In this document: one piece after another, positions 1-8,194 of the stretch
Layout: every line of letters starts with the position of its first letter
Numbering within the stretch: position 1 is the stretch's first letter
Source: D2472 sp964275585
GTDB lineage: Bacteria > Pseudomonadota > Gammaproteobacteria > Magnimaribacterales > D2472
DNA: 24,333 bases
Direction of reading: 5' to 3'
Assembly (NCBI GenBank): GCA_964275585.1
Contig: CAXYCJ010000010.1
Coordinates: 1-24,333 of the forward strand
The notes under the pieces: model-generated
What the model saw: only the letters and a program-made list of their open reading frames with translations
Database searches by the model: none
Told to the model about the DNA's origin: nothing
Translations under genes and position numbers: made by a program

Positions 1-13
1 GTTAATAATACTT

Positions 14-32
14 AGTTTATATGTAATAAACT
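14..32. repeat. Short AT-rich inverted repeat upstream of the nitroreductase gene
   Basis: AGTTTAT (14-20) and ATAAACT (26-32) form a perfect 7-base inverted repeat around a 5-base spacer, 28 bases before the nitroreductase start codon. It could be a regulator half-site pair or the end of an upstream terminator; the window starts too close to tell. In such AT-rich DNA a 7-base match can arise by chance. Confidence 0.3.
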
Positions 33-59
33 TTAATTACATAAGGAGTTAAAGCTGAT

Positions 60-713
60 ATGAAAGTCTCTGATGCTGTTTTAGAAAGAAAATCAATTCG
101 CGCCTTTGCTAGTGATTCTGTAGAACCTAGTTTAATACAAGAGCTCCTTATTAAATCTTCAAGAAGTCCCTCTGGAGGAAATCTTCAGCCATGGAAAATC
201 TTTGTAATTACTGAAAATACTATGCAGAAATTTTTAGAGTTTCAACGAAATTGGAGCGACCCTGAAATTCCTGCATACGATATCTATCCCCCAAATCTAA
301 AAGAACCTTATAGAACTTCTAGGTTTGAATTGGGCGAACAGATGTATAAATTACTTGACTTGAGTCGGGATGATAAAGAAGGTCGCCTTGGTCAAGTTAT
401 GAAGAATTTTGAATTTTTTGGCGCGCCTACCGCTTTATTTTGTTTTGTGGATAAGGTTATGGGGCCACCGCAATGGTCAGATTTAGGAATGTTCTTACAA
501 ACCTTTATGTTATTGGCGAAAGAGGCTGGGTTAGATACTTGCGCACAAGAATCTTGGTCAATGAAGCAAGATAGCGTCTCTGCATTTGTAGAAGCTTCCG
601 AAGAAGATATGTTATTTTGTGCCATGGCGATAGGCTATAGAGATAAGGACGCTAAGGTTAATAAATTAAATTCAGAGAGAAGACCTATTGAAGAGTGGAC
701 AACATTTGTGTAG
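60..713 (+). CDS. Nitroreductase-family FMN oxidoreductase
   Basis: A 217-residue protein of the nitroreductase (NfsB/NfnB) superfamily, cytosolic FMN enzymes that transfer hydride from NAD(P)H to nitro compounds, quinones or enones. The N-terminal RKSIRAF (about 10-16) is the family's FMN-phosphate basic segment, and RSPSGGNLQPW (about 35-45) is the conserved helix-start region contacting FMN. The C-terminal part has the expected ARG-rich tail around SERRP. The ATG at 60 follows an AAGGAG ribosome binding site. The tadA gene follows 16 bases downstream on the same strand, so the two are probably cotranscribed without an evident functional link. The physiological substrate cannot be inferred. 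Family assignment is secure, specific reaction unknown. Confidence 0.9.
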   Translation: MKVSDAVLERKSIRAFASDSVEPSLIQELLIKSSRSPSGGNLQPWKIFVITENTMQKFLEFQRNWSDPEIPAYDIYPPNLKEPYRTSRFELGEQMYKLLDLSRDDKEGRLGQVMKNFEFFGAPTALFCFVDKVMGPPQWSDLGMFLQTFMLLAKEAGLDTCAQESWSMKQDSVSAFVEASEEDMLFCAMAIGYRDKDAKVNKLNSERRPIEEWTTFV

Positions 714-729
714 TTTTTAAATAATTTTT

Positions 730-1188
730 GTGCAAAATTTCTCTTTAGATTTTATGACTCTAGCCTTTAATGAGGCTCATAAGGCTCTTGCACTAGATGA
801 AGTTCCTGTAGGTGCAGTGATTGTAAAAAATGGTAAGGTTCTGGGAGCTGGTTTTAATCAAGTGATTTCATCCAACTCTGTGAGCTCGCATGCTGAAATT
901 AATGCAATTCAAAAGGCTGGTAAAACACTAAAAAATTATAGATTAAATAATTGTGATATTTATATAACCCTTGAGCCATGCCATATGTGCGCTAAGGCAA
1001 TTGTTGACGCTAGGATCAAAAATGTTTTTTTTTCTACACCCGAGCCTAAAACCGGCTCAATAATTTCAATAGATAATTTTTTTGATAAGGCGTACTTAAA
1101 TCATAGAGTTTTATATCATCATGGATTTTTACCAGAGGAAGGTTCGGAACTACTAAAAAATTTTTTTAAGTCTAAAAGAAAAAAGTAA
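730..1188 (+). CDS. tadA: tRNA-specific adenosine deaminase TadA
   Basis: TadA deaminates adenosine 34 to inosine in tRNA-Arg(ACG), allowing wobble decoding. The 152-residue length fits. The cytidine/deoxycytidylate deaminase zinc site is complete: HAE (His54, with the proton-shuttling Glu56) and PCHMC (Cys84, Cys87). VPVGAVIV (about 25-32) is the typical strand before the active site. The predicted start is GTG at 730; an in-frame ATG at 754 is an alternative, and neither has a clear Shine-Dalgarno sequence. The longer form better matches the N-terminal helix of E. coli TadA. It lies 16 bases after the nitroreductase gene and converges with queD. Other deaminases of the superfamily are possible, but length and motif spacing favour TadA. 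Confidence 0.93.
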   Translation: MQNFSLDFMTLAFNEAHKALALDEVPVGAVIVKNGKVLGAGFNQVISSNSVSSHAEINAIQKAGKTLKNYRLNNCDIYITLEPCHMCAKAIVDARIKNVFFSTPEPKTGSIISIDNFFDKAYLNHRVLYHHGFLPEEGSELLKNFFKSKRKK

Positions 1189-1223
1189 AGCGCTACTTGG
1201 TAAAATTTTTTAGATTTATGGGC

Positions 1224-1577
1224 TTATTTACCTTGATATATGCAGCCTGAATTACATGTTTCTTGAACCTCTACAGACGATAATCCACGCAGTTTTTTTT
1301 CAATATTTTTCCAAATCCAGATTGCAATATTTTCACTAGTAGGATTTTCTAAGCCAGGTATTTCATTTAAATATGCATGATCTAATTTTTCTATGCATGG
1401 GTCACATTCCTTTTTCAGGTCAGCGAAATCCATTACCCATCCCAGCTCATTTACCGGACCTTGGACACAAACCCTTACTTTAAAGCTGTGACCATGAAGA
1501 TTGGAGCATTTATGACTCAATGGAACGAATGGCAGTTTATGAGCAGCCTCAAAAGTGAATTTTTTAAAAATTTTCAC
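1224..1577 (-). CDS. queD: 6-carboxy-5,6,7,8-tetrahydropterin synthase QueD
   Basis: QueD converts 7,8-dihydroneopterin triphosphate to 6-carboxytetrahydropterin, the second step to queuosine precursors; it belongs to the PTPS/6-pyruvoyltetrahydropterin synthase fold. Zinc ligands are visible as His13 and the HGH pair (His28, His30). The catalytic Cys24 sits in CSNLHGHS, His67 in LDHAYLNE, and the pterin-anchoring Glu107 in QETCNSGCIY. The start is taken as GTG at 1577-1575 rather than an in-frame ATG at 1601. The GTG overlaps the TGA stop of the exonuclease III gene as GTGA, a classic coupling junction, and gives 117 residues, close to the E. coli length. It is the last gene of a prc-xthA-queD run. 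Confidence 0.92.
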   Translation of the reverse strand: MKIFKKFTFEAAHKLPFVPLSHKCSNLHGHSFKVRVCVQGPVNELGWVMDFADLKKECDPCIEKLDHAYLNEIPGLENPTSENIAIWIWKNIEKKLRGLSSVEVQETCNSGCIYQGK

Positions 1578-2382
1578 TTCAATGAAATCCAAATAGGGCA
1601 ATGATCAGAAGGTTTTTCCATTGCTCTTGCCTCATAATCTATGCCAGTTTTCTGCATTGCAGGTAATAGGTTTTCTGAAATCATAATATGATCTATTCTA
1701 AGCCCTCTTTTGGGGCTGTCATCAAACATTCGCGAGCGATAATCAAACCAAGAGTAAATTGAGTCCTCTTCTGGATTCTGCTCTCTCCAAGAATCAGTAA
1801 ATCCTAGGTTTTTAATACTATTCCACATATCAATCTCTTCTGGTAGAAAGGCAGTTTTTCCATCTCTTAACCACCTCTTAACGTTAGCTTCACCGATTCC
1901 AATATCTAATGCCGTGGGCGCAACATTAAAATCACCCATAACAATTAAATTCTTATCAGTTTTTTGTAATTTTTTTATATGCTTTTTTAAGTCAGAATAG
2001 TATTTTATTTTTTTGGAAATTTGGTTTCATGAGATCTATTTTCTCCTTGGGGAAAATAGCCATTCATTATGACAATCTTTTGTTTCTTCCATTTAAAAGT
2101 AGCTTGTATAAAACGCTTTTGATCATCCTCAGAATCACCAACAAAGCCTTTTTCAACAGCCTCTGGTTTCTTTTTGCTCAATATAGCCACTCCGTAATGA
2201 CCTTTCTGGCCCCAAAATTCAGGGTGGTAACCTATCTCCTTTATTTGATCAATTGGGAACTCAGGATCATTTACTTTTGTTTCTTGAATTCCTATTACAT
2301 CAGGATCTATGGTGTCTCTTAAATGAATAAGTTGATGGGGGCGGGCCCTAATACTATTTATGTTAAACGATACTATTTTCAC
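1574..2382 (-). CDS. xthA: Exodeoxyribonuclease III, reading frame interrupted by one base
   Basis: ExoIII is the major AP endonuclease and 3'-5' exonuclease of base-excision repair. Two adjacent frames together encode the complete protein. The first (2382-2005) carries NSIRAR, the Mg-binding QETKV and GHYGVA, and ends in KFPKK-stop. The second resumes with IKYYSDLKK and carries MGDFN, DIGIGE, GLRIDH and the catalytic SDHCP near the end. Joined at the A-run at 2014-2008 they give about 269 residues, the size of E. coli XthA (268), and the E. coli motif order is complete. One extra A (eight instead of seven) restores the frame. It starts 4 bases after prc and overlaps queD. The break may be a sequencing error, a real mutation or recoding. 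Confidence 0.88.
2005..2014 (-). other. Frame break in xthA: in-phase A AAA AAA slippery heptamer followed by TAA
   Basis: On the coding strand the 0-frame codons are CCA AAA AAA TAA, so the heptamer A-AAA-AAA is in the exact X-XXY-YYZ phase for a -1 shift, directly before the stop. A -1 slip gives CCA AAA AAA ATA and enters the frame encoding the rest of ExoIII. A missing A in an eight-A tract explains the same observation more simply. Confidence 0.7.
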
Positions 2383-2386
2383 TGTT

Positions 2387-4444
2387 CTAAGCTGCCTCAG
2401 ATAAAAAGAGATGAGTTTTTAAGTATATGTAATCAGCAAGAATTTGTGTGCCTTCATGCAATAAAAAATCACTATCAATGTCAATATCAATCTCTTCTTT
2501 GTTCTCATTAAATTCTTCTAGAATTTTGTAGCTTGCAAAGATTGGTAAGCTCAGTTGTGAGCGTCTTTTATTTTCAGTTTCAAGAGCCCATTTCTGCCTT
2601 TCTATTTTCTCCGATTTTCTCGTCTTGATATTAAGAGACAGAATTTTCTTGTTTTTCTGAATATCAAACCTTTGCCTGATATCTAATATATATTGTAAGT
2701 TAGGGTTTTGTATCAATCTTTGAAGGTGAGATTCTTTGAGCTGATTAACTGCACTAAAATCGATTGGAAATTTTTTGAAACGAATAGGTTTAATTTGATC
2801 CCACGGGAGAGCAGCATCCAATGAACTCTCTCCAATTTCCTCAATATCCCAGGTTGCTGGAAGAACGATGTCAGGATTAATTCCTCTATTTTGCATTCCT
2901 GAACCTGTAATTCGATAAAACTTTGATTCAGTGATCTTTAGTTGGCCGGAACTCAGGTCGTCTAATGTCTGCACAGTCCCCTTGCCAAATGTTCTATGCC
3001 CTATAATCAAACCTCGTTGATAATCCTGGATTGCTCCTGCAAAAATTTCAGATGCTGATGCTGAATACCTATCTACCATTACTGCCATAGGTTTTTTCCA
3101 GACCTGCTTAGCTCGAGCATCTCCCCAAGGTCTAACAAAGCCCGTATTTTGTTTTACTTGCAAAGTTGCACCTGCAGCTACAAATAGCCCAGTCAGTTTA
3201 TTTGCTTCATATAACGACCCGCCAGAATTGCCTCGAAGATCAATTATTACCCCATCAACACCTTGAGCATTGAAGTCTTCAAGGATTAATTGAACATCCT
3301 TCGAGCTACTTTTAAAATCTGGATTGCGCTCTCTAAATGCATTGAAATCAATATAAAAGGTAGGCAGGTTAATGATACCAATCTTCACGGTACTAAAATT
3401 ATTTTTTATTTCAACAATTTTTGATTTTGCAGCCTGTTCTTCCAATTTAACTTCCTCACGAGTTATGGTTACAAACTTTCTTTCGCTAAAATCCTCTGTT
3501 TTAGATGGAATTAGCTCTAGCTCTACTTTAGTTCCTGCGCTACCTCTAATTAATTGCACTACCTCATCAATCCTCCATCCAACGACATCAACTGCTGGCG
3601 GTCTTGGAGTTTGAACTTGAGTAATCTTTACGATTTTGTCATCAGGGTTAATTTTGCCGGTTTTTTCTGCCGGACCTCCAGGAACAACACTTACAATGAT
3701 TGGATAGTCATCCTCTGTTGTTAATAAGGCTCCTATTCCTTCAAGTTTTAAGCTCATTGTCATTTCAAAATCTTCAGCAGATTTTGGTGAGAAATATGAA
3801 GAGTGAGGATCATAAAGACCAGTAAGACTATTCATTATTATGGAGAATACATCCTCCTCATTTCTTTGAGAAATCCTCCTCAGTCTATTGTTGTATCTTT
3901 TTTGGATAGTTTCCGTTGCTTCATCTAAATTTTGGTCTGCCAGGATTGATGTTAGAACATCATTCTTTGCTAGTTTTTTCCATGTTTGACGAAGCATTAA
4001 CTTGTTATTCTGCCATTGCTTAGGGTCTTCATTGATCCGTATGAAATCATTTTTTTCAAAATTAAACCTTTTTCTTTTTACTTCTTTGAGTTGATAGTTT
4101 GTTACCTCAATTAGCCGATTAAAATATAAGTTAACTAACTCATAACTTGAATTTATGTCAACTTCCTTCGAAGAGGTACTAAAATTCTTTCTGAATAAAG
4201 CGATTTCATTTTTAGTAAAGTAAATTTTCTCAGAATCTAATTTTTTTAATAATGCATTCAATAACCTAGCATTAATGTCTTCTTTACTTTTATTTTTAAA
4301 AAAATGCTCATTGCTTATTTTTAAGAATATCTCTTTGCTAAGAAGATCCTTGTCTGGGGAGATTGTTATATTAATTCTAGCTTCAGCAATAAAACTAAAA
4401 CATAAAATAAGTAGAAAGCTGATCGCTTGTTGATGTTTACGCAA
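2387..4444 (-). CDS. prc: Carboxy-terminal processing (tail-specific) protease Prc/Tsp
   Basis: An S41-family periplasmic serine protease that trims C-terminal tails (FtsI, lipoproteins and murein hydrolases in E. coli). At 685 residues it is nearly the length of E. coli Prc (682). Residues 1-22 form a signal peptide (positive MRK, hydrophobic stretch, AEA cleavage site). A PDZ domain (about 232-315) includes EGIGALL and the GGPAEKTG loop. The catalytic core has DLRGNSGG (402-409), Ser463 in SASASE, Asp474 and Lys488 in FGKGTVQ. The Ser/Lys spacing of 25 equals that of E. coli 452/477. The start is TTG at 4444 with no clear Shine-Dalgarno; no closer upstream or internal ATG preserves the signal peptide. 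It heads the prc-xthA-queD run and is divergent from the gene at 4469. Confidence 0.95.
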   Translation of the reverse strand: MRKHQQAISFLLILCFSFIAEARINITISPDKDLLSKEIFLKISNEHFFKNKSKEDINARLLNALLKKLDSEKIYFTKNEIALFRKNFSTSSKEVDINSSYELVNLYFNRLIEVTNYQLKEVKRKRFNFEKNDFIRINEDPKQWQNNKLMLRQTWKKLAKNDVLTSILADQNLDEATETIQKRYNNRLRRISQRNEEDVFSIIMNSLTGLYDPHSSYFSPKSAEDFEMTMSLKLEGIGALLTTEDDYPIIVSVVPGGPAEKTGKINPDDKIVKITQVQTPRPPAVDVVGWRIDEVVQLIRGSAGTKVELELIPSKTEDFSERKFVTITREEVKLEEQAAKSKIVEIKNNFSTVKIGIINLPTFYIDFNAFRERNPDFKSSSKDVQLILEDFNAQGVDGVIIDLRGNSGGSLYEANKLTGLFVAAGATLQVKQNTGFVRPWGDARAKQVWKKPMAVMVDRYSASASEIFAGAIQDYQRGLIIGHRTFGKGTVQTLDDLSSGQLKITESKFYRITGSGMQNRGINPDIVLPATWDIEEIGESSLDAALPWDQIKPIRFKKFPIDFSAVNQLKESHLQRLIQNPNLQYILDIRQRFDIQKNKKILSLNIKTRKSEKIERQKWALETENKRRSQLSLPIFASYKILEEFNENKEEIDIDIDSDFLLHEGTQILADYIYLKTHLFLSEAA

Positions 4445-4468
4445 GATAATTAATTTACAATAATTTTA

Positions 4469-5083
4469 ATGAAGAGTTCTAACTATATCGAATTTTACTT
4501 TGACTGTTCAAGTCCCTGGACTTATTTAGCATTTGTAGGAATTTTACCATTATCTCAGAGACATAACTTAGAAATTATTTGGAAGCCAGTATTAGTGGGC
4601 GGAGTATTTAATAGTGTTAATAAAGATGTCTATGCATTTAGAAAAAATCCAAACCCATTAAAACTTAATTACTCAAATAATGACTTAAATTTATGGGCAA
4701 AAGTACGATCTATCGAGATTTCAATGCCAAAAATTTTTCCTGTTAATTCTGTTAAAGCTATGCGGGGATGCTTATTTGCCAAGAAAAAAGATTGCCTAGT
4801 ACCCTTTGCTAAAAGAATTTTTGAAGTTTATTGGAAACTTGGATACGACATAAGTGATGAATGGATTTTAATAGATATTGCAGAAAAACTAGGTTTAGAA
4901 ACTGCTGAATTTAAGGAATATATTGCCTCTCAGGAGGCAAAAGAATTATTAATTAAAAACTCACAAGAATTAATGAACAGAGGGGGCTTCGGATCCCCAA
5001 CATTCTTCTATCATAATAAAATGTTTTTTGGCAATGATCGCCTGCACCTTTTAGAAGAAGCAATCATCAAAAAAGTAATTTAA
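4469..5083 (+). CDS. 2-hydroxychromene-2-carboxylate isomerase-like (DsbA-fold, NahD/kappa-GST type)
   Basis: A 204-residue thioredoxin-fold protein of the HCCA isomerase/kappa-class glutathione transferase group. The N-terminal YFDCSSPWTYLA has the family's Ser-Pro in place of a CxxC motif, so it is not a disulfide oxidase; the serine is the likely glutathione-activating residue. The alpha-helical insert contains VNSVKAMRG, and GSPTFFY near 176-182 supplies the cis-proline loop that binds glutathione. In naphthalene degraders NahD isomerises 2-hydroxychromene-2-carboxylate, but no aromatic degradation genes accompany it here, so the true substrate is unknown. The 24-base gap to the divergent prc holds TACAAT (4456-4461), a possible -10 element only 7 bases before the ATG. 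Its stop overlaps the convergent dehydrogenase stop by 4 bases. Confidence 0.85.
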   Translation: MKSSNYIEFYFDCSSPWTYLAFVGILPLSQRHNLEIIWKPVLVGGVFNSVNKDVYAFRKNPNPLKLNYSNNDLNLWAKVRSIEISMPKIFPVNSVKAMRGCLFAKKKDCLVPFAKRIFEVYWKLGYDISDEWILIDIAEKLGLETAEFKEYIASQEAKELLIKNSQELMNRGGFGSPTFFYHNKMFFGNDRLHLLEEAIIKKVI

Positions 5084-6165
5084 AGTTGAGATCGCATGGC
5101 CTCTTCTCTAACCAGTTCAGGTGATCCTAATATCTGACGATTCACACCAATTCTTTTAAACCAATAGTGCAAGCCAAGTAAATCAGTAAACCCCATTCCT
5201 CCATGCACTTCAGTCGCTTTTTTTGCAATCTCTTTGCCTACTTCTGAAAGATGTGATTTTGCATGACAGGCCATTAATTTTGCCTCTTCTGGTGAATGAT
5301 CATGACAATGGGCTGCATGCCATACCAGTGCATAGCAAGGTTCTAAGTCTGCTGCCATTTCAGCGCACATATGTTTAACAGCTTGGAATGATCCAATGGC
5401 TCTTCCAAATTGTTTTCTTTCTTTTGCATAATCGACCGCCTTATCAATCATTGTTTGCGCAGCTCCAAGGGTATCCGCAGATAACATAATTCTTCCAGCG
5501 TTTATTGCTTTGATAATATGTTCTTTTGAATTCTTGGATTTCTCTAGCAATTCTGCTTTAAGATCTTTGCATACCACTTCAGTATAGGATCTTGTTTTAT
5601 CAATGGTTGTGAGGGTAATAATTTCTATATTTGATGAATTCGCATCCACAACAAAAATTTGACCTGATTCAGTTGCTAATAATAGGTGCGTTGCATTTTT
5701 AGCATCCAAAACAAACATAGACCTTCCATTGAGGCCTGCATCCGTAATAGTTAATCCAGCATCATTTCTTTTGCCCACAAACTCACTAAAACCAACGCCA
5801 AAAGTAATTTCATTTGATGCGATTTGTGAAAGATACCTCTCTTTTTGATCATGGCTTCCAGCCTCAAGAATTGCTTTTGGGGCCATAACATACGGAGCTA
5901 TAAAAGGAGTAGGGCTGGCACCGCCTCCAAGAGATTCAGAAACAACTGCAGCAAACAAGAGGTCTAATCCTAAGCCACCAAATTCTTCGGGGACCAATAA
6001 ACCATTTATACCTAAGTTTAATAACCCATCATGAATCTCTTTGCTGTAATTATTTTCATCACCATTGGCGATGTGTCTTATATTATCTAGGGTTGCGTTA
6101 TCTTCTAGATATTTCTTTACATTGTCTTTAAAAAAAGACTGTTCTTCTGATAATCCGAAATGCAT
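5080..6165 (-). CDS. Acyl-CoA dehydrogenase, small subunit-like member of a pair
   Basis: A 361-residue acyl-CoA dehydrogenase, FAD enzymes that form an alpha,beta double bond in acyl-CoAs. Visible are LSEEQSFFKD at the N-terminus, LVPEEFGGLG in the helical domain, the FAD-contacting ERKQFGRAIGSFQAVKH, and HGGMGFTD near the C-terminus. The middle beta domain is poorly conserved, without the usual SEP..GSD loop, and the C-terminal YEGT-type catalytic Glu position reads ILGSP. This suggests it works in a heteromer with its neighbour, as in FadE28-FadE29-type pairs. The start at 6165 is chosen over upstream in-frame starts because AAGGAGG lies at the right distance. It begins 1 base after the upstream dehydrogenase and is the last gene of the operon. 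Substrate unknown. Confidence 0.9.
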   Translation of the reverse strand: MHFGLSEEQSFFKDNVKKYLEDNATLDNIRHIANGDENNYSKEIHDGLLNLGINGLLVPEEFGGLGLDLLFAAVVSESLGGGASPTPFIAPYVMAPKAILEAGSHDQKERYLSQIASNEITFGVGFSEFVGKRNDAGLTITDAGLNGRSMFVLDAKNATHLLLATESGQIFVVDANSSNIEIITLTTIDKTRSYTEVVCKDLKAELLEKSKNSKEHIIKAINAGRIMLSADTLGAAQTMIDKAVDYAKERKQFGRAIGSFQAVKHMCAEMAADLEPCYALVWHAAHCHDHSPEEAKLMACHAKSHLSEVGKEIAKKATEVHGGMGFTDLLGLHYWFKRIGVNRQILGSPELVREEAMRSQL

Positions 6166-6166
6166 T

Positions 6167-7390
6167 TTATCCTCCTTGAACTTTGGGTTCTTTTGGCATG
6201 CCAAGGCCTCTTTCAGCGATAATGTTTTTTTGAATTTGACTTGTGCCGCCACCAATAATAAGTCCAAGGAAGTACATATAAATAAATTGCCACGTACCCT
6301 CATTCTTCACATGAGGACTTTGCTCATATAAAGTTCCAATTTCACCCATTACATCTATCGCCAGCCCCTCCAGCTCATGTCTTAGTTCTGTTCCAACAAG
6401 CTTTTGAATCATTTTACCAATCTTAACGTCTACCCCAGGGTTTAATTTTGCAGAAAGCAATCTCAACGCATGAGATTGTTGAGCTAGTACTTTGCCCTGA
6501 ATTTGCATTAATCTATCTCTGTAGACTGGATGCTCAATTAGCGCTTTCCCATCAAGCGTTTCTTTCTTCATTAAATGCATCAACATATTTACACGATTCA
6601 TCGTTGCATCTGGTGGGGCGAGCGAACCTCTTTCATGACCTAAAGTGGCGTTAGCTACAGCCCATCCTTCCCCACGCTTACCAACAATATTAGTTGCAGG
6701 GATCTTTACATCAGTAAAAAAAACTTCATTAAACCCAGCCTTTAAAGTCATATCAACCAGAGGTCTAACTTCGATTCCTTTAGCATCCATAGGAATAATT
6801 AAATAACTAATGCCAGCATGTTTAGGAGCATCTGGCTCAGTTCTTACAAGGCAAAAACACATTTGAGCGTATTGAGCAGTACTAGTCCAAATTTTTTGAC
6901 CGTTGATAACCCACTGATCTTTAATAAGCTCTCCTTTTGTTTGAAGGCTTGCAAGATCACTTCCTGCATTTGGTTCTGAATATCCTTGACACCAAATCAT
7001 CTCTCCATGGAGTGTAGGTTTAACATATGCTTGTTTCTGTTCTTCCGTACCCATTTCAAGGAGCGTTGGAACCAACATATCAATCCCTTGTCCTCCCATA
7101 GGAGCAGGGGTCTTAGATTTTGAAAATTCTGATGCAATGATTCTGCTTTTAAGGATATCTGCCTCGCCGCCATAGCCTCCATATTCTTTGGGAACTGAAC
7201 GAGCAAAATACCCAGATTCTATTAAAACCTTTTGCCATTCTGAGCGAGTAATTACCGGCCCTCCGGACCCACCTTTTGCGCCTAATGGATTGTTCAGACC
7301 ATCTTTAAAAGACAGACCATGATATTTTTTGCAGAAAGCCTGAACTTCCTTAGTAAATTCCTGGTACTCAGGGCCGTATTCTAAATCCAT
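6167..7390 (-). CDS. Acyl-CoA dehydrogenase, large subunit-like member of a pair
   Basis: A 407-residue acyl-CoA dehydrogenase. It carries the loop missing from its partner, WCQGYSEP-NAGSDLASL (about 133-149), then VINGQKIWTS (about 161-170), which binds FAD and substrate, and ends in GGGTSQIQKNIIAERGLG. At the position of the MCAD catalytic Glu (YEGTS) it has Gly, so the base must lie elsewhere or in the partner. An 11-base gap separates it from the upstream enoyl-CoA hydratase-like gene, with a GAGGAGA ribosome binding site before the ATG at 7390; the small-subunit gene follows at once. Architecture and context suggest an alpha2beta2 dehydrogenase acting on a branched or bulky acyl-CoA. Family is certain, substrate is inference. 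Confidence 0.92.
   Translation of the reverse strand: MDLEYGPEYQEFTKEVQAFCKKYHGLSFKDGLNNPLGAKGGSGGPVITRSEWQKVLIESGYFARSVPKEYGGYGGEADILKSRIIASEFSKSKTPAPMGGQGIDMLVPTLLEMGTEEQKQAYVKPTLHGEMIWCQGYSEPNAGSDLASLQTKGELIKDQWVINGQKIWTSTAQYAQMCFCLVRTEPDAPKHAGISYLIIPMDAKGIEVRPLVDMTLKAGFNEVFFTDVKIPATNIVGKRGEGWAVANATLGHERGSLAPPDATMNRVNMLMHLMKKETLDGKALIEHPVYRDRLMQIQGKVLAQQSHALRLLSAKLNPGVDVKIGKMIQKLVGTELRHELEGLAIDVMGEIGTLYEQSPHVKNEGTWQFIYMYFLGLIIGGGTSQIQKNIIAERGLGMPKEPKVQGG
6171..6177 (-). promoter_or_regulatory. Strong Shine-Dalgarno fixing the start of the 5080-6165 dehydrogenase
   Basis: AAGGAGG on the minus strand ends 5 bases before the ATG at 6165, inside the last codons of the upstream gene. It is the best ribosome binding site in the operon and excludes the longer in-frame reading that begins at 6303. 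Confidence 0.8.
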
Positions 7391-7402
7391 AATTCTCCTC
7401 TC

Positions 7403-8194
7403 TTATTTCCAGTTAGGTTTTCTTTTTTCTAGAAAGGCTGATATGCCTTCTTTAGCATCTTCGCCTTGGAAGCACTTAGCAATTTGCTCTTGTAAATATG
7501 GTAGCGCTTCATCGAAGGCTAAAGCATCTTGTTTTTCATATGCTGCTAGACCAAATTGCATGGTTCCAGGTGCTAGGCTTGCTAACTCATCAGCTAATTC
7601 ATCAACTACTTTATCTAGTTCATTTGCTGGAACAGATTGATTGATTAAACCCCATTGCTCTGCTTTAGTTGCATCAATGGATTGACCTCTCATGATAAAG
7701 TCTAACCCAGCTCTTTTAGGCATCACTCTAAATAAACCAGCCATTACCATAAATGGCCAAAGGCCCCTATGAATCTCTGGAGCTGAAAATTTTGCTTCCT
7801 TTGCTGCTATTGCATGCGTCGCATTTGTAACCATTAATAGAGCTCCAGCCAATACCGAACCTTGAATTTTACAAATAACAGGTTTGTGCAAGCGTCTAAG
7901 AGAAAAACTAATATCATCTGCACCTTCCAGTTTTGGAACATTGGATTCATCTTTTGATCTCCTTAGATCTGCGCCCGCACAGAAAATATCTCCTGTAGCA
8001 CCAATGATCACAACCCTTATTTCGCTTTCTTGCTTAGCATAAGCGAGAGCATAGTTCAGCTCATTCATCATGACGTTATTTAAGGCATTTTTTTTCTCAG
8101 GTCGGTTTAAAGTAATAGTTAAAATTTTATTTTTAATATTAATTTTTGTTGCTTGAAATTCTAAACCTTCTAATAGTAATTTTTCTTGATTCAT
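7403..8194 (-). CDS. Enoyl-CoA hydratase/isomerase (crotonase) family protein
   Basis: A 263-residue crotonase-fold protein. LNRPEKKNALN (about 29-39) and FCAGADL (71-77) are the CoA-binding and first oxyanion segments, and Gly117 in SVLAGALL is the second oxyanion-hole glycine. The PE glutamate, Glu140 in SAPEIHRG, matches the catalytic Glu164 of rat mitochondrial hydratase. The position of Glu144 is Leu120, so the usual two-glutamate hydratase site is incomplete. The protein may therefore be a one-glutamate hydratase, an isomerase or another crotonase activity. By context it would act on the carboxylated enoyl-CoA, the role of AtuE or LiuC in related pathways. Its ATG overlaps the stop of the AtuA-like gene as ATGA, implying coupled translation. 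Confidence 0.9.
   Translation of the reverse strand: MNQEKLLLEGLEFQATKINIKNKILTITLNRPEKKNALNNVMMNELNYALAYAKQESEIRVVIIGATGDIFCAGADLRRSKDESNVPKLEGADDISFSLRRLHKPVICKIQGSVLAGALLMVTNATHAIAAKEAKFSAPEIHRGLWPFMVMAGLFRVMPKRAGLDFIMRGQSIDATKAEQWGLINQSVPANELDKVVDELADELASLAPGTMQFGLAAYEKQDALAFDEALPYLQEQIAKCFQGEDAKEGISAFLEKRKPNWK

Noticed and set aside
1183..1211. Possible terminator after tadA (AAGTA...TACTT stem, then a short T-run)
   Set aside because: The stem is 5 AT-rich pairs, overlaps the tadA stop codon and is separated from the T-run by 7 bases; not distinguishable from chance.
1578..1601. Upstream ATG for queD at 1601
   Set aside because: It would add eight residues encoded within the end of xthA; the GTG overlapping the xthA stop gives the normal family start and a coupling junction.
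2029..2511. Plus-strand open frames across xthA and the prc 3' end
   Set aside because: They run antisense to well-conserved genes and show no recognisable domain or ribosome binding site.
4469..5083. DsbA-type disulfide oxidoreductase
   Set aside because: There is no CxxC motif and no signal peptide; Ser-Pro at the active-site position points to the isomerase/kappa-GST group.
5080..6303. Longer in-frame reading of the small dehydrogenase starting at 6303
   Set aside because: The extra 46 residues lie inside the upstream dehydrogenase gene in another frame and have no dehydrogenase similarity; AAGGAGG supports the ATG at 6165.
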